46,140 nt of DNA, taken from Actinomycetes bacterium (GTDB lineage Bacteria > Actinomycetota > Actinomycetes > Nanopelagicales > Nanopelagicaceae). Below the pieces are notes generated by a model, which was given only the letters and a program-made list of their open reading frames with translations, was not told the origin of the DNA and did no database searches. Within the stretch, counting starts at the first letter, position 1; each line of letters starts with the position of its first letter. Shown one piece after another: positions 1 through 9,599 of the stretch. The stretch covers positions 1 to 46,140 of the forward strand of contig BJFY01000011.1 in NCBI GenBank assembly GCA_014190155.1. Reading direction: 5' to 3'. Both the position numbers and the translations under genes were made by a program.

Positions 1-970
1 GATCAGGTGGAATAACTGGAACACAATCAAGGACCATAGATTCTGGAGCATTTGATGTGTTTAGGAATGAGTTAACGACTTTAAGACGCTTGATCGCACG
101 AGTCTTCTTCTGACCTTTACCGGTCTGGCTTAAATCATTTAACTTATCAAATTCTGATTGCAGATCGAAAGTGCGTAGTCGAGCTTGAATTGCAGCTGCG
201 CCCATTGCACCCTTGAAATACATTCCGAAACGATCGCGCATTTCGCGATAAAGGTTTTCGTCACCTTCGAGATCTTGAACTTTAAGATTCTTGAAGCGAG
301 TCCAAACTTCTTGGATGCGATCGAGCTCGCGTTGTGCGCGTTCGCGAATTTGCTTCAATTCACGCTCTGCGCCTTCCCGGATTTTTCGCTTCTGATCAGC
401 TTTTGCATCTTCAGCTTCTAATTCAGCGAGATCTATCTCGAACTTCTGTTGACGTCCAGCTAATTCAACGTCACGACGAGTTTCAATCTTTTTAATATCT
501 GAGTTCAACTTCTTCTCGAGTTTTGGCAAATCTTCTTCACGAAGTTCGGTATCAACTTCAGTGATCATGTATGCCGCGAAATAAATTACCTTTTCTAGAT
601 CTTTTGGAGCGAGATCAAGTAAGTAACCAAGTCGGGATGGCACGCCTTTGAAATACCAGATGTGAGTTACAGGTGCTGCAAGTTCGATGTGACCCATACG
701 TTCACGACGGACTTTTGCACGAGTTACTTCAACGCCGCAACGTTCGCAGATAATTCCTTTGAAACGTACGCGCTTGTACTTACCGCAATAACATTCCCAG
801 TCACGAGTTGGTCCGAAGATCTTTTCGTCGAAGAGACCATCTTTTTCTGGCTTGAGTGTGCGGTAGTTGATGGTCTCTGGCTTCTTAACTTCACCAAAGG
901 ACCACTCACGAATATTTTGCGCCGAAGCGAGACCGATTCTTAATTCATCGAAAAAGTTGACATCTAACAT
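1..970 (-). CDS. rpoC: RNA polymerase beta' subunit, N-terminal part (cut by left edge)
   Basis: Encodes the beta' subunit of RNA polymerase; only the first 323 codons lie in the window and the gene runs off the left edge. The protein starts [15 protein letters not shown], the usual beta' opening, and has the N-terminal zinc ribbon with Cys60, Cys62, Cys75 and Cys78 (CYCGKY ... CERCG). The ATG at 970 follows a strong GAGGAG ribosome binding site that overlaps the rpoB stop codon, and only 14 bases separate the two genes, so rpoB and rpoC are co-transcribed and probably translationally coupled. The beta' catalytic NADFDGD motif lies outside what can be read. Identity is certain; the 3' end is not visible. 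Confidence 0.97.
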   Translation of the reverse strand, partial: MLDVNFFDELRIGLASAQNIREWSFGEVKKPETINYRTLKPEKDGLFDEKIFGPTRDWECYCGKYKRVRFKGIICERCGVEVTRAKVRRERMGHIELAAPVTHIWYFKGVPSRLGYLLDLAPKDLEKVIYFAAYMITEVDTELREEDLPKLEKKLNSDIKKIETRRDVELAGRQQKFEIDLAELEAEDAKADQKRKIREGAERELKQIRERAQRELDRIQEVWTRFKNLKVQDLEGDENLYREMRDRFGMYFKGAMGAAAIQARLRTFDLQSEFDKLNDLSQTGKGQKKTRAIKRLKVVNSFLNTSNAPESMVLDCVPVIPPD

Positions 971-984
971 AGTTATTTATCTCC

Positions 985-3900
985 TCAAACTTCTTCAACA
1001 GAGCTTGGTTCAACTCGGGACAAGTTGATACCTAACTCTTCGGCGGTTCGGAATACTTCTTCGTCGGTATCACGGAGCGCAATGGCGACGCCTTCAGATG
1101 AAAGCACTTCGACATTGAGACATAGTGATTGCATTTCCTTAACAAGTACCTTGAATGATTCTGGGATACCTGGCTCTGGAATGTTTTCGCCCTTAACAAT
1201 CGCTTCATAAACCTTTACGCGACCAAGTACGTCATCCGATTTAATTGTGAGCAATTCTTGCAAGGTGTACGCAGCGCCATAAGCTTCCAGCGCCCAAACT
1301 TCCATTTCGCCGAAGCGCTGACCACCGAATTGTGCTTTTCCACCAAGTGGTTGTTGGGTGATCATGGAGTATGGACCAGTTGAACGAGCGTGAATCTTGT
1401 CGTCTACCAAGTGGTGGAGCTTCAAGATATACATATAACCAACTGTGATTGCTTCTTTATATGGCTGACCAGTGCGGCCATCAAATAATTTTGCTTTCCC
1501 GTTTGGTCCAACAAGTTGCATTCCATCAGCATTTGGAAGTGTTGATCCAAGTAGTCCTTGAATTTCATCTTCGCGAGCGCCGTCGAATACTGGAGTTGCG
1601 ATGTTGGTATTTGGCGCAGCTGATGCAGCACCGATGGTGTGCATACGCTTCTGCCAATCTTCCTTATCGCCACTTACTTGCCAGCCACTCTTTGCAACCC
1701 AACCTAAATGAGTTTCTAGAACTTGACCGACGTTCATACGACCAGGAACACCGAGCGGATTAAGTACAACATCTACGGGAGTTCCATCTGCAAGGAATGG
1801 CATATCTTCAACTGGCAAAATCTTGGAGATAACACCCTTGTTACCGTGGCGACCAGCAAGCTTGTCACCATCTTGAATCTTTCGCTTCTGTGCAATGTAA
1901 ACCCGAACAACTTGGTTAACACCGGCTGGCAAATCGTAACCATCTTCAAGTTCTTGAAGTTTTACTCCGATTACTTTTCCGCCTTCACCGTGTGGAACTT
2001 TAAGTGAGGTATCGCGAACTTCACGAGCCTTTTCACCGAAAATTGCACGGAGTAAACGCTCTTCTGGAGTTAATTCAGTTTCGCCCTTTGGTGTTACTTT
2101 TCCGACCAGAATATCGCCCGGAACTACATCAGCACCGATTCGAATAATTCCGCGCTCATCAAGATCTGAAAGAACTTCTTCAGAAACGTTAGGAATATCG
2201 CGAGTGATTTCTTCAGCACCAAGTTTGGTGTCGCGAGCATCAACTTCATACTCTTCAATATGGATAGAAGAGAGCACATCATCTTGTACTAAACGTTGCG
2301 ACAAGATAATCGCGTCTTCGTAGTTATGGCCTTCCCATGACATAAATGCCACAAGCAAGTTCTTACCAAGCGCCATTTCACCTTTATCGGTACATGGACC
2401 ATCAGCAATAGCTTGGCCGGCTGCAACTTTGTCGCCAGCATTAACGAGAACCTTCTGATTTCGAGAAGTGCTCTGGTTCGAGCGGATGAACTTCTCTAGA
2501 TAATAGGATTCTTCTTTGCCATCTTCTTCTTCAATAATTACTACATCTGATTGAACTGATATTACTTTTCCGCCCTTTTTGGCAAGAAGTACATCGCCAG
2601 CATCAACAGCGGCACGGTATTCCATACCAGTCCCAACAAGTGGTGATTCAGAACGCATCAACGGCACAGCCTGACGCATCATGTTAGAACCCATGAGCGC
2701 ACGGTTTGCATCGTCATGCTCTAAGAAAGGAATCATTGCGGTAGCAACCGAAACCATCTGGCGCGGTGATACATCCATGTAATCAACTTCTTCAGCAAGA
2801 ATGTTTTCAACTTCGCCACCACGACGACGAACCAATACGCGAGGTTCTGCGAAATGGTTATCTTCGGTTAACGGAGCATTTGCTTGCGCAATTACGTGTT
2901 CATCTTCTTCATCAGCAGTTAAGTAATCAACAGCATCTGAAACTTTGCCGTTTGTCACTTTGCGATAAGGAGTTTCTACGAAACCAAATGGTGTAATGCG
3001 TGCATATGTTGCAAGCGATCCGATAAGTCCAATGTTTGGACCTTCTGGAGTTTCGATTGGACACATACGGCCATAGTGCGATGGGTGCACATCACGAACT
3101 TCGAAACCAGCACGATCTCGGGAGAGCCCACCGGGTCCAAGTGCTGAAAGTCGACGCTTATGCGTTAAACCAGAAAGTGGATTTGTTTGATCCATAAACT
3201 GTGAAAGTTGTGAAGTTCCGAAGAACTCTTTAATTGATGCAGTGATCGGACGGATGTTGATCAAAGTTTGTGGCGTAATAGCCTCCACGTCTTGAGTTGT
3301 CATACGTTCACGAACAACGCGCTCCATACGAGAAAGACCGGTACGTACTTGGTTTTGAATTAATTCACCAACAGAGCGAAGACGGCGGTTACCGAAGTGA
3401 TCGATATCGTCGATTTCAACACGTACTTGCTTGCCGTACTCCATAAGCGCTTCGCCCTTATGAACCGCTACTAAATAGCGAATTGTCGCGACAATATCTT
3501 CAATAGTGATTAAGCCCTTACTTAGCTCATGATCTAGACCGAGCTTCTTATTCAACTTAAAGCGACCAACCTTAGCCAGGTCATAACGCTTAGAATTGAA
3601 GTAAAGGTTTTCAATTAAGTTTTGTGCAGCTTCTTTAGTTGGTGGCTCACCTGGACGCATTTTGCGATAGATATCAAGAAGCGCTTCATCTTGAGTATGA
3701 ACAGTGTCTTTTTCAAGAGTTTGCTTCATTGATTCGTAATCGCCGAATTCAGATGCAACTTGTTCGTCAGTCCAACCAAGGGCTTTTAAGAATACTGTTA
3801 CCGAAAGTTTGCGCTTGCGGTCAATACGAACGCCAACGAAATCTTTCTTATCAATTTCAAATTCCAACCATGCACCGCGGCTAGGAATAATCTTTGTTGT

Positions 3901-4434
3901 ATAAACATCTTTATCTGATGTCTTTTCAATAGTGCGCTCAAAATAAACACCGGGGGAACGCACAAGTTGTGAAACTACAACGCGCTCGGTTCCGTTAATA
4001 ACAAAAGTTCCACGAGGTGTCATTAATGGGAAGTCGCCCATAAAAACTGTTTGAGATTTGATTTCACCGGTGGTGTTGTTGGTGAATTCTGCAGTTACGA
4101 ATAATGGAGCGGCGTAAGTTAAATCGCGCTCTTTACATTCAGCGATGGTGTACTTCGCTGGTTCGAAACGGTGATCACTAAAGGAGAGCGACATCGATCC
4201 TTGAAAATCTTCGATTGGTGAAATCTCTTCAAATATTTCTTCTAGGCCAGAAGTTTTTGGAACTTCGCCTCTGCCAACGCGATCATTTAGTCCTAGTCGA
4301 GAACGCCAAGCATCGTTTCCACGTAACCAATCAAAACTCTCGGTTTGCAGCGCTAATAGGTTTGGAACTTCTTGTGGTTCACGGATTTTGGCGAAAGATA
4401 CGCGCAACGGTGCAGTTGATTTTTTCGCGGCCAA
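985..4434 (-). CDS. rpoB: RNA polymerase beta subunit
   Basis: Beta subunit of RNA polymerase, 1149 residues from the start chosen here. The rifampicin-binding region is recognisable at about residues 404-445 ([13 protein letters not shown], then [12 protein letters not shown]), followed by the conserved [17 protein letters not shown]. The frame is open to a TTG at 4449, but that codon lies inside the ribosome binding site: GGGAGGA (4441-4447) is followed after a short gap by TTG at 4434, giving a protein starting [13 protein letters not shown] therefore take 4434 as the start. The gene follows rplL after 224 bases holding an attenuator-like hairpin, and is tightly coupled to rpoC downstream. 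Confidence 0.97.
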   Translation of the reverse strand: MAAKKSTAPLRVSFAKIREPQEVPNLLALQTESFDWLRGNDAWRSRLGLNDRVGRGEVPKTSGLEEIFEEISPIEDFQGSMSLSFSDHRFEPAKYTIAECKERDLTYAAPLFVTAEFTNNTTGEIKSQTVFMGDFPLMTPRGTFVINGTERVVVSQLVRSPGVYFERTIEKTSDKDVYTTKIIPSRGAWLEFEIDKKDFVGVRIDRKRKLSVTVFLKALGWTDEQVASEFGDYESMKQTLEKDTVHTQDEALLDIYRKMRPGEPPTKEAAQNLIENLYFNSKRYDLAKVGRFKLNKKLGLDHELSKGLITIEDIVATIRYLVAVHKGEALMEYGKQVRVEIDDIDHFGNRRLRSVGELIQNQVRTGLSRMERVVRERMTTQDVEAITPQTLINIRPITASIKEFFGTSQLSQFMDQTNPLSGLTHKRRLSALGPGGLSRDRAGFEVRDVHPSHYGRMCPIETPEGPNIGLIGSLATYARITPFGFVETPYRKVTNGKVSDAVDYLTADEEDEHVIAQANAPLTEDNHFAEPRVLVRRRGGEVENILAEEVDYMDVSPRQMVSVATAMIPFLEHDDANRALMGSNMMRQAVPLMRSESPLVGTGMEYRAAVDAGDVLLAKKGGKVISVQSDVVIIEEEDGKEESYYLEKFIRSNQSTSRNQKVLVNAGDKVAAGQAIADGPCTDKGEMALGKNLLVAFMSWEGHNYEDAIILSQRLVQDDVLSSIHIEEYEVDARDTKLGAEEITRDIPNVSEEVLSDLDERGIIRIGADVVPGDILVGKVTPKGETELTPEERLLRAIFGEKAREVRDTSLKVPHGEGGKVIGVKLQELEDGYDLPAGVNQVVRVYIAQKRKIQDGDKLAGRHGNKGVISKILPVEDMPFLADGTPVDVVLNPLGVPGRMNVGQVLETHLGWVAKSGWQVSGDKEDWQKRMHTIGAASAAPNTNIATPVFDGAREDEIQGLLGSTLPNADGMQLVGPNGKAKLFDGRTGQPYKEAITVGYMYILKLHHLVDDKIHARSTGPYSMITQQPLGGKAQFGGQRFGEMEVWALEAYGAAYTLQELLTIKSDDVLGRVKVYEAIVKGENIPEPGIPESFKVLVKEMQSLCLNVEVLSSEGVAIALRDTDEEVFRTAEELGINLSRVEPSSVEEV

Positions 4435-4607
4435 GATATGTCCTCCCAAAGTACGTTGTCACTACTTGACTTGCGGACTAACTTTTTTTTCACACAGCTC
4501 ACGCAAGGTCTCAGCCGCTATATGCAAGGACCCAGGGTTTTTTGTGCGAAGGGGCAGGATACCTCTCACCCCAATCGGATGTCCAATTTTTATCCCGTTC
4601 ACCCTAG

Positions 4608-4639
4608 AAAAAGGAACGGCCCCCCTGTATAAGGGGGCC
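4608..4639 (-). terminator. Attenuator-like hairpin between rplL and rpoB
   Basis: On the minus strand, 19 bases after the rplL stop, a 7-bp G/C-only stem (4633-4639 with 4618-4624, 8-base loop) is followed five bases later by TTTTT (4608-4612). This fits an intrinsic terminator. As rpoBC must still be expressed, it is best read as a partial terminator that lowers rpoBC relative to rplJL, a known arrangement in other bacteria. The rest of the 224-base gap shows no promoter I would defend. Confidence 0.65.
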
Positions 4640-4658
4640 GGCCTCGGGAAATCGGGAC

Positions 4659-5048
4659 TTACTTGATGGTTACTTTTGCGCCAACTGCTTCAAGAGCGGC
4701 TTTTGCCTTTTCAGCAGTTTCTTTAGAAGTCTTCTCAAGCAAAGTTGCTGGAGTTGCATCAACTAGATCCTTAGCTTCTTTCAAGCCAAGGCTGGAGTTA
4801 AGTGCACGCACTTCTTTAATTACTGCAATCTTCTGTGAACCAGCTTCTTCAAGAATAACTGTGAAGTCATCTTGCGCTGCTGCGGCTTCGCCACCAGCTG
4901 CTCCGGCTGCTCCGCCTGCTGCGGCGGCTGCTGGTGCTGCTGCTGTTACATCAAATTCAGTTTCAAACGACTTAACGAAATCAGAGAGTTCGACAAGTGT
5001 CATTTCTTTGAATTGGGACAATAGATCTTCGGTGCTTAGCTTTGCCAT
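4659..5048 (-). CDS. rplL: 50S ribosomal protein L7/L12
   Basis: Stalk protein L7/L12 of the large ribosomal subunit, which recruits translation GTPases. At 129 residues it is of normal family length. An N-terminal dimerisation domain ([20 protein letters not shown]) leads into an Ala/Gly-rich hinge at about residues 35-58 and a C-terminal domain with the conserved [11 protein letters not shown] segment. The ATG follows AAGGAAAC at a good distance. It is 29 bases downstream of rplJ and forms the L10-L12 operon with it. A 136-residue reading frame on the other strand is only its shadow. Confidence 0.97.
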   Translation of the reverse strand: MAKLSTEDLLSQFKEMTLVELSDFVKSFETEFDVTAAAPAAAAAGGAAGAAGGEAAAAQDDFTVILEEAGSQKIAVIKEVRALNSSLGLKEAKDLVDATPATLLEKTSKETAEKAKAALEAVGAKVTIK

Positions 5049-5077
5049 TTTAGTTTCCTTTATCTTTTGGTGAGGGA

Positions 5078-5698
5078 TTAATTTTCAGGGGTTACTTCTG
5101 GTGCACTTTCAGCTGGAGCTTCTGCAACAACTTCTGCTACCGGAGATTCTGCAACAACTTCGGCAACAACTTCCGTAATCACTTCTGTTACTGGAGTTGG
5201 TGTTGGTGTTCCGCTTTCGGCTTCGCGCTTAATGCGAAGTGCATCAAATGAACGAGCTGCTTTAGCAAGCGATGCTTTCATCGCACCAGCAAGCTTTGCC
5301 AATAGAACTTCGCGAGATTCGAGATCTGCAAGTTTCATGATTTCGGCAACTGAGATTGATTTACCTTCGAAGATTCCACCCTTTATTACAAGTAATGGAT
5401 TTTCTTTTTGGAAGTTCTTCAAACTCTTTGCAGCTGTAATCGGATCACCTTTAATAAAGGCAACTGCGGATGGTCCCTTAAGTAGTTCGTCAGGAACCGA
5501 AACGCCTGCTTCTTTTGCAGCGATCTTTGTCAAAGTATTTTTAACTACGGAGTACTTAGTATCTGCACCAAGTGAACGACGTAGCGCCTTCATTGAGGTC
5601 ACGGATAATCCGCGATACTCAGTCAATACAGTTGCTTGTGCCGATCGAAAATCTTCGACCAACTCCGCAACGGCAGCTGACTTATCAGGGCGAGCCAT
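5078..5698 (-). CDS. rplJ: 50S ribosomal protein L10
   Basis: Ribosomal protein L10, the base of the L7/L12 stalk and, in many bacteria, the autoregulator of its own operon. The L10 core spans about residues 1-165 ([36 protein letters not shown]). I start it at ATG 5698, preceded by AAAGGAAG, rather than at an in-frame ATG 15 bases upstream that lies in front of that ribosome binding site. Compared with the usual ~175 residues it carries an acidic C-terminal tail of roughly 35 residues built from repeated Glu-Val-Val-Ala-Glu units. The gene is preceded by a structured leader. Confidence 0.95.
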   Translation of the reverse strand: MARPDKSAAVAELVEDFRSAQATVLTEYRGLSVTSMKALRRSLGADTKYSVVKNTLTKIAAKEAGVSVPDELLKGPSAVAFIKGDPITAAKSLKNFQKENPLLVIKGGIFEGKSISVAEIMKLADLESREVLLAKLAGAMKASLAKAARSFDALRIKREAESGTPTPTPVTEVITEVVAEVVAESPVAEVVAEAPAESAPEVTPEN

Positions 5699-5739
5699 TT
5701 GGCTTCCTTTCATTAAATAAAACTTTTTACCGTAAATGT

Positions 5740-5772
5740 AAAAATCCCGTCACGCATAGATGCGTACGGGAT
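5740..5772 (-). terminator. Intrinsic terminator within the L10 leader
   Basis: On the minus strand a 7-bp outer stem (5766-5772 with 5744-5750) and a 6-bp inner stem (5760-5765 with 5752-5757), separated by a single bulged base at 5751, are closed by a 2-base loop and followed at once by TTTTT (5744-5740). It lies about 40 bases before the rplJ start, where an attenuation decision would be made. Confidence 0.75.
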
Positions 5773-5886
5773 AAATCTCGTATCGAACCTATGCGGGCTG
5801 TCTTTCGACATTTACTTCGATTACTTTCGTAACCGAAACCAGCAGTCTCTGGTGAGATGACGAAGGCTAGGACATAAGTCCTAGCC
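5740..5886 (-). promoter_or_regulatory. Ribosomal L10 leader (autoregulatory mRNA element)
   Basis: The 225-base gap between rplA and rplJ holds, in transcription order on the minus strand, a perfect 9-bp hairpin with a 4-base loop (5865-5886), a segment with short paired blocks CCAG/CTGG around AGACTG (about 5841-5854), and a terminator hairpin next to rplJ. Position and architecture match the L10 leader family, in which L10 or L10-L12 binds the leader and shifts the balance between termination and readthrough. The pairing is seen in the sequence; assignment to that family is by resemblance and context. Confidence 0.72.
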
Positions 5887-5923
5887 CAGTCAAACTCGCT
5901 AATCCCGCTTGGAAGCAGGGTAA

Positions 5924-6634
5924 TTATTGAATCGCCGATCCGCCTTCGCGAGCGAAGTTTGGATCTAACGCAATTCCAGGTCCCATCGTTGAAGAGACAA
6001 CCGATTTCTTAATAAAGCGTCCCTTTGATGATGCTGGCTTTGCACGCATGATTTCTTCAATCGCAGCTGCGTAGTTCTCTGCAAGTTGTTCTGCAGTGAA
6101 CGAAGCTTTTCCGATTAAGAAGTGCAAGTTTGAATTCTTATCAACGCGGAATTCAATCTTTCCGCCTTTAATATCGTTAACCGCTTTTGTTACATCAGTT
6201 GTAACTGTTCCGGTCTTTGGGTTAGGCATTAAACCGCGAGGTCCAAGTACTTTACCGAGTCGTCCAACTTTGCCCATTAGATCTGGTGTTGAAACAACTG
6301 CATCGTAATCAAGACGGCCCTTTGCAACTTCATCAATTAATTCATCTGCACCTACGATATCGGCGCCAGCTGCACGAGCTTCATCAGCACGTTCTCCAGC
6401 TGCGAATACAAGTACGCGCGCAGTTTTACCAGTTCCGTGTGGCAGGTTAACTGTGCTTCGTACTGTTTGATCGGCTTTCTTTGGGTCAACGCCAAGTACG
6501 AGAGCAACTTCAATGCTCGAGTCATACTTTGTAACTGTTGTTTCTTTAACTAACTGCATTGCAGATAGCGGTGTGTAAAGCAGGTCGGCGCTAACTTTCT
6601 CAGCCGCTGCCTTGTATTTCTTACTGCGCTTCAT
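5924..6634 (-). CDS. rplA: 50S ribosomal protein L1
   Basis: Ribosomal protein L1, component of the mobile L1 stalk that helps release E-site tRNA, 236 residues and of full family length. Recognisable segments are the N-terminal [34 protein letters not shown] and the L1 signature region [21 protein letters not shown] weak AGAG ribosome binding site lies before the ATG. It is separated from rplK by 87 bases and followed by the L10 leader; L1 often represses the L11-L1 mRNA, but I see no clear binding site for it here. Confidence 0.97.
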   Translation of the reverse strand: MKRSKKYKAAAEKVSADLLYTPLSAMQLVKETTVTKYDSSIEVALVLGVDPKKADQTVRSTVNLPHGTGKTARVLVFAAGERADEARAAGADIVGADELIDEVAKGRLDYDAVVSTPDLMGKVGRLGKVLGPRGLMPNPKTGTVTTDVTKAVNDIKGGKIEFRVDKNSNLHFLIGKASFTAEQLAENYAAAIEEIMRAKPASSKGRFIKKSVVSSTMGPGIALDPNFAREGGSAIQ

Positions 6635-6721
6635 TTGCTTCTCTTTTCGTTAGTTGGAAGTTGTGGTTAGCGGGCTTGCGCGGCCCTCCCACGATTGCTA
6701 GTCGTACTTATTTAGTTTCAG

Positions 6722-7153
6722 TTATCCGTTGTTGGTAATACCCATTGAGCGAGCGGTACCAGCAATGATTCTTCCGGCAGCTTCAATGTCATTTGCATTG
6801 AGATCGGCCATCTTAATCTTTGCAATTTCCTCAACTTGCGCCTTTGTCAGGTTAGCAACTTTGTCTTTGTGAGGAATAGCAGAGCCCTTTTCGATACCAG
6901 CAGCTTTCAAGATTAATCGAGAAGCAGGTGGTGTCTTAGTAATAAAAGAGAATGTGCGATCTTCGTAGACGGTGATCTCTACTGGAATGATCTGACCCTT
7001 TTGGCTTTCAGTCGCGGCGTTATATGCCTTAACGAAATCCATGATGTTGACACCATGTTGACCGAGAGCTGGACCAACTGGTGGAGCAGGTGTTGCTGCG
7101 CCAGCCTGGATCTGCAACTTGATCATTGCTTGGACTTTTTTCTTTGGTGCCAT
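6722..7153 (-). CDS. rplK: 50S ribosomal protein L11
   Basis: Ribosomal protein L11 of the GTPase-associated centre, binding 23S rRNA with L10-L12. It has 143 residues, with the characteristic [20 protein letters not shown] and [10 protein letters not shown] near the N-terminus and a C-terminal RNA-binding domain ending GTARSMGI. The start ATG is preceded by AGGAGA, which overlaps the nusG stop codon, so the two genes are translationally linked. Upstream neighbours are nusG and secE; downstream is rplA, the standard bacterial order. Confidence 0.97.
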   Translation of the reverse strand: MAPKKKVQAMIKLQIQAGAATPAPPVGPALGQHGVNIMDFVKAYNAATESQKGQIIPVEITVYEDRTFSFITKTPPASRLILKAAGIEKGSAIPHKDKVANLTKAQVEEIAKIKMADLNANDIEAAGRIIAGTARSMGITNNG

Positions 7154-7162
7154 GGTTGTCTC

Positions 7163-7849
7163 CTAGATTTTTTGTACTTGATGGAATGAAAGTTCTACCG
7201 GGGTTTCGCGACCAAAGATTGAAACCAATACCTTAAGTTTTGCTTGCTCTGGCATGATTTCGCTGATGGTTGCAGGCAACGTTGCGAATGGGCCATCCAT
7301 AACAGTTACTGACTCACCAACCGTGAAGTCAACGACGCGAATTTCTGGCTTAAGTGTTGCTTTAAGTTCACGTGGCATCAACATCTTTTCCGCTTCCGAA
7401 ATTGGAAGTGGGCTTGGGTTATGCGAGTTACCGACGAAACCAGTTACGCCTGGTGTATTGCGCACGCAAGACCAAGATTCATCATTTAGATCCATGCGAA
7501 CTAAAACGTATCCAGGGTAAACATTTCGCTTAACTTGTTTACGTTGGCCATTCTTAATTTCAGTTACTTCTTCTTCTGGCACTTCAATCTGGAAAATGTA
7601 ATCTTCCATATTTAATGAAGTAATACGGTTAGCTAGATTACCTCGCACGCGCTTTTCATAGCCCGCATATGAGTGGACCACAAACCAATCACCAGGCGCG
7701 CGACGTAGTGCGGCACGAAACTCAGCGAGTTCAGGGCTAACAACTTCTTCAACTTCTACTTCTTCTTCAACTTCTACTAATAAGTCAGTTGCTGCTTGTG
7801 CATCAACTGCCGCTTCTTGAGCAGTTAATTCAGATTCGAAATCAGACAT
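7163..7849 (-). CDS. nusG: Transcription termination/antitermination factor NusG
   Basis: NusG binds the RNA polymerase clamp and links transcription to Rho or the ribosome. The NGN domain starts at [19 protein letters not shown] (about residue 53), and the KOW domain near the C-terminus shows [18 protein letters not shown]. The first ~50 residues are a Glu-rich, low-complexity extension, which is usual for actinobacterial NusG and explains the 228-residue length. It sits 12 bases after secE and 9 bases before rplK in one operon. Confidence 0.96.
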   Translation of the reverse strand: MSDFESELTAQEAAVDAQAATDLLVEVEEEVEVEEVVSPELAEFRAALRRAPGDWFVVHSYAGYEKRVRGNLANRITSLNMEDYIFQIEVPEEEVTEIKNGQRKQVKRNVYPGYVLVRMDLNDESWSCVRNTPGVTGFVGNSHNPSPLPISEAEKMLMPRELKATLKPEIRVVDFTVGESVTVMDGPFATLPATISEIMPEQAKLKVLVSIFGRETPVELSFHQVQKI

Positions 7850-7861
7850 GTTTACCCTCCC

Positions 7862-8086
7862 TTACCCAAATACCCAGAAAACTAATTTTGTAAGAATTAA
7901 ATCAAAAACTGATACAACTGCGATGACGAAACCAACGAAGACAAGTACTACGGCCGTGTAAGTACTTAGTTGCTTGCGGGTTGGCCACACAACTTTGCGC
8001 AGTTCGCTAATTACTTGGCGATAGAACAGCGAGATTCGACCAAAGAGGTTTAACTTCTCTTCAGTTGAGTTTTGAACTTCACTCAT
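7862..8086 (-). CDS. secE: Preprotein translocase subunit SecE
   Basis: SecE, the small clamp subunit of the SecYEG channel in the cytoplasmic membrane; 74 residues with one C-terminal membrane helix (about residues 45-72), the short actinobacterial form. The conserved SELRKVVWPTRKQL segment just before the membrane helix identifies it. The ribosome binding site is GAAAGGTAAGAG. It lies between tRNA-Trp and nusG, the usual actinobacterial context, and is probably co-transcribed with both. Confidence 0.95.
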   Translation of the reverse strand: MSEVQNSTEEKLNLFGRISLFYRQVISELRKVVWPTRKQLSTYTAVVLVFVGFVIAVVSVFDLILTKLVFWVFG

Positions 8087-8128
8087 CTCTCTTACCTTTC
8101 TATCTAGTTGTTACTTTTGCTGATCGAG

Positions 8129-8202
8129 CAGGGCAGGAGGGACTTGAACCCCCAACCGCCGGTGTTGGAGACCGGAACTCTGGCCAATTGAGCTACTGCC
8201 CT
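8129..8202 (-). tRNA. trnW: tRNA-Trp (anticodon CCA)
   Basis: Complete cloverleaf of 74 bases on the minus strand. The acceptor stem AGGGCAG pairs with CTGCCCT, the discriminator base is G, the anticodon loop is CTCCAAC (anticodon CCA) inside a CCGGT/ACCGG stem, and the T-loop is GTTCAAG. CCA is not encoded. It stands directly upstream of secE. Confidence 0.95.
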
Positions 8203-8300
8203 TCGGGTGTCTAACTAGTCTCGATTAAATTTGGACATGGAAAATCATGACCAATTCATAATCGTATTAATCTCTACTGAAAATTCAGTCGAGGTTTTTT

Positions 8301-8366
8301 TAGACTATTCAAACGCCAGGCGGGAATTGTAGGTCAGGAAGACCCATTTGGTCTAACTCGCGCCTG
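8301..8366 (+). promoter_or_regulatory. Possible promoter and structured leader of aspC
   Basis: Between tRNA-Trp and aspC a TAGACT box (8301-8306) could be a -10 element. Downstream, CAGGCG (8317-8322) pairs with CGCCTG (8361-8366) and encloses a hairpin AGACC/GGTCT (8340-8344 with 8350-8354). GGTC at 8332-8335 could compete for the same GACC. A second box, CAGACT (8382-8387), six bases before the ATG, would instead make the gene leaderless, so the leader is uncertain. The rest of the 191-base gap shows nothing else I can name. Confidence 0.35.
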
Positions 8367-8393
8367 AACCCCTCCTTCGGGCAGACTTCGGAT

Positions 8394-9599
8394 ATGGAAA
8401 AGCCTCGCCTATCACGCCGAATCGCCGCAATCACAGAATCGGCCACACTCGCCGTTGATGCAAAAGCGAAAGCGTTAAAAGCGGCAGGCCGTCCGGTTAT
8501 TGGTTTCGGCGCTGGTGAACCAGATTTTCCAACTCCGGATTACATTGTTGCTGCCGCTGCTGCCGCAACGGGTGTGGTTGCAAACCATCGTTACACCCCA
8601 ACCCCAGGCTTGCCAGAAATGCGCGAAGCAATCGTTAATAAAACAAAACGCGATTCCAATTATGTAATTACTGCTGACCAAGTTCTCGTAACTAACGGCG
8701 GCAAACAATCGGTCTACCAGTCATTCGCCAGCATTGTTGATCCAGGTGATGAAGTTTTATTACCAGCGCCATATTGGACTACATATCCAGAGTGCATCAA
8801 ATTAGCAGGCGGCGTACCAGTCGAAGTTTTCGCTGATGAAACCCAGAATTATTTAGTTACCGTGGCCCAACTTGAAAAAGCGCGGACCCCTAAAACTAAA
8901 GTTTTACTCTTCGGCTCCCCTTCCAACCCAACTGGTTCGGTTTACTCACCTGAACAAGTGAAGGAAATTGGCGAATGGGCCGTTAAAAATAATCTTTGGG
9001 TAATTACTGATGAAATCTACGAACACTTACTTTATGACGGTGCGACGGCGCCATCACTACCAGTAATAGTTCCAGAGCTAGCAGACCGATGCATAATAAT
9101 TAATGGCGTTGCAAAAACTTACGCAATGACTGGTTGGCGAGTGGGTTGGATGATCGGACCTAAAGATGTCATTAAAGGTGCAACCAATTTACAATCCCAC
9201 CTATCCTCTAACGTTTCAAATGTCTCCCAGCGCGCAGCCATCGCAGCGTTGACCGGCGATCTCGCGGCAGTTCACACAATGGGCGAAGCATTCAACCGTC
9301 GTCGTAAGTTGATTGTGCAATTGCTCAATGAAATTCCGGGCGTAACTTGCCCAATCCCTACTGGAGCTTTCTATGTTTATCCATCTGTAAAAGGCGTACT
9401 TGGTAAGGAAATTCGTGGAAAGCGACCAACAACCTCGATTGCATTAGCCGCGCTAATTCTCGATGAAGTTGAAGTAGCCGTTGTGCCCGGCGAAGCATTT
9501 GGACCTTCTGGTTATTTACGTTTCTCTTACGCAACTAGCGATGCTGATATTATTGAAGGCGTTGCTCGAGTGAAAGCGTTATTAAGCGAAGCTAAGTAG
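8394..9599 (+). CDS. aspC: Aspartate-type PLP-dependent aminotransferase
   Basis: Class I/II pyridoxal-phosphate aminotransferase, most like actinobacterial aspartate transaminases that interconvert aspartate and oxaloacetate; 401 residues. It shows the substrate/cofactor segment [12 protein letters not shown] (about residues 38-49), [23 protein letters not shown] (Asp binding the pyridine nitrogen) and the Schiff-base lysine in [17 protein letters not shown]. No Shine-Dalgarno sequence precedes the ATG. It is transcribed away from the secE operon and abuts murB tail to tail, the two stop codons being adjacent. Exact substrate range cannot be read from the sequence. Confidence 0.9.
   Translation: MEKPRLSRRIAAITESATLAVDAKAKALKAAGRPVIGFGAGEPDFPTPDYIVAAAAAATGVVANHRYTPTPGLPEMREAIVNKTKRDSNYVITADQVLVTNGGKQSVYQSFASIVDPGDEVLLPAPYWTTYPECIKLAGGVPVEVFADETQNYLVTVAQLEKARTPKTKVLLFGSPSNPTGSVYSPEQVKEIGEWAVKNNLWVITDEIYEHLLYDGATAPSLPVIVPELADRCIIINGVAKTYAMTGWRVGWMIGPKDVIKGATNLQSHLSSNVSNVSQRAAIAALTGDLAAVHTMGEAFNRRRKLIVQLLNEIPGVTCPIPTGAFYVYPSVKGVLGKEIRGKRPTTSIALAALILDEVEVAVVPGEAFGPSGYLRFSYATSDADIIEGVARVKALLSEAK

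Noticed and set aside
4465-4490. TTGACT-like box on the plus strand between rplL and rpoB
   Set aside because: It points away from rpoB and no plus-strand gene follows.
5232-5720. 162-codon plus-strand frame across rplJ
   Set aside because: Shadow of rplJ, which is certain from its sequence and neighbours.
8274-8302. Short hairpin followed by seven T on the plus strand
   Set aside because: The 5-bp stem is weak and no plus-strand gene lies upstream that would need a terminator; it is more likely part of the aspC promoter.
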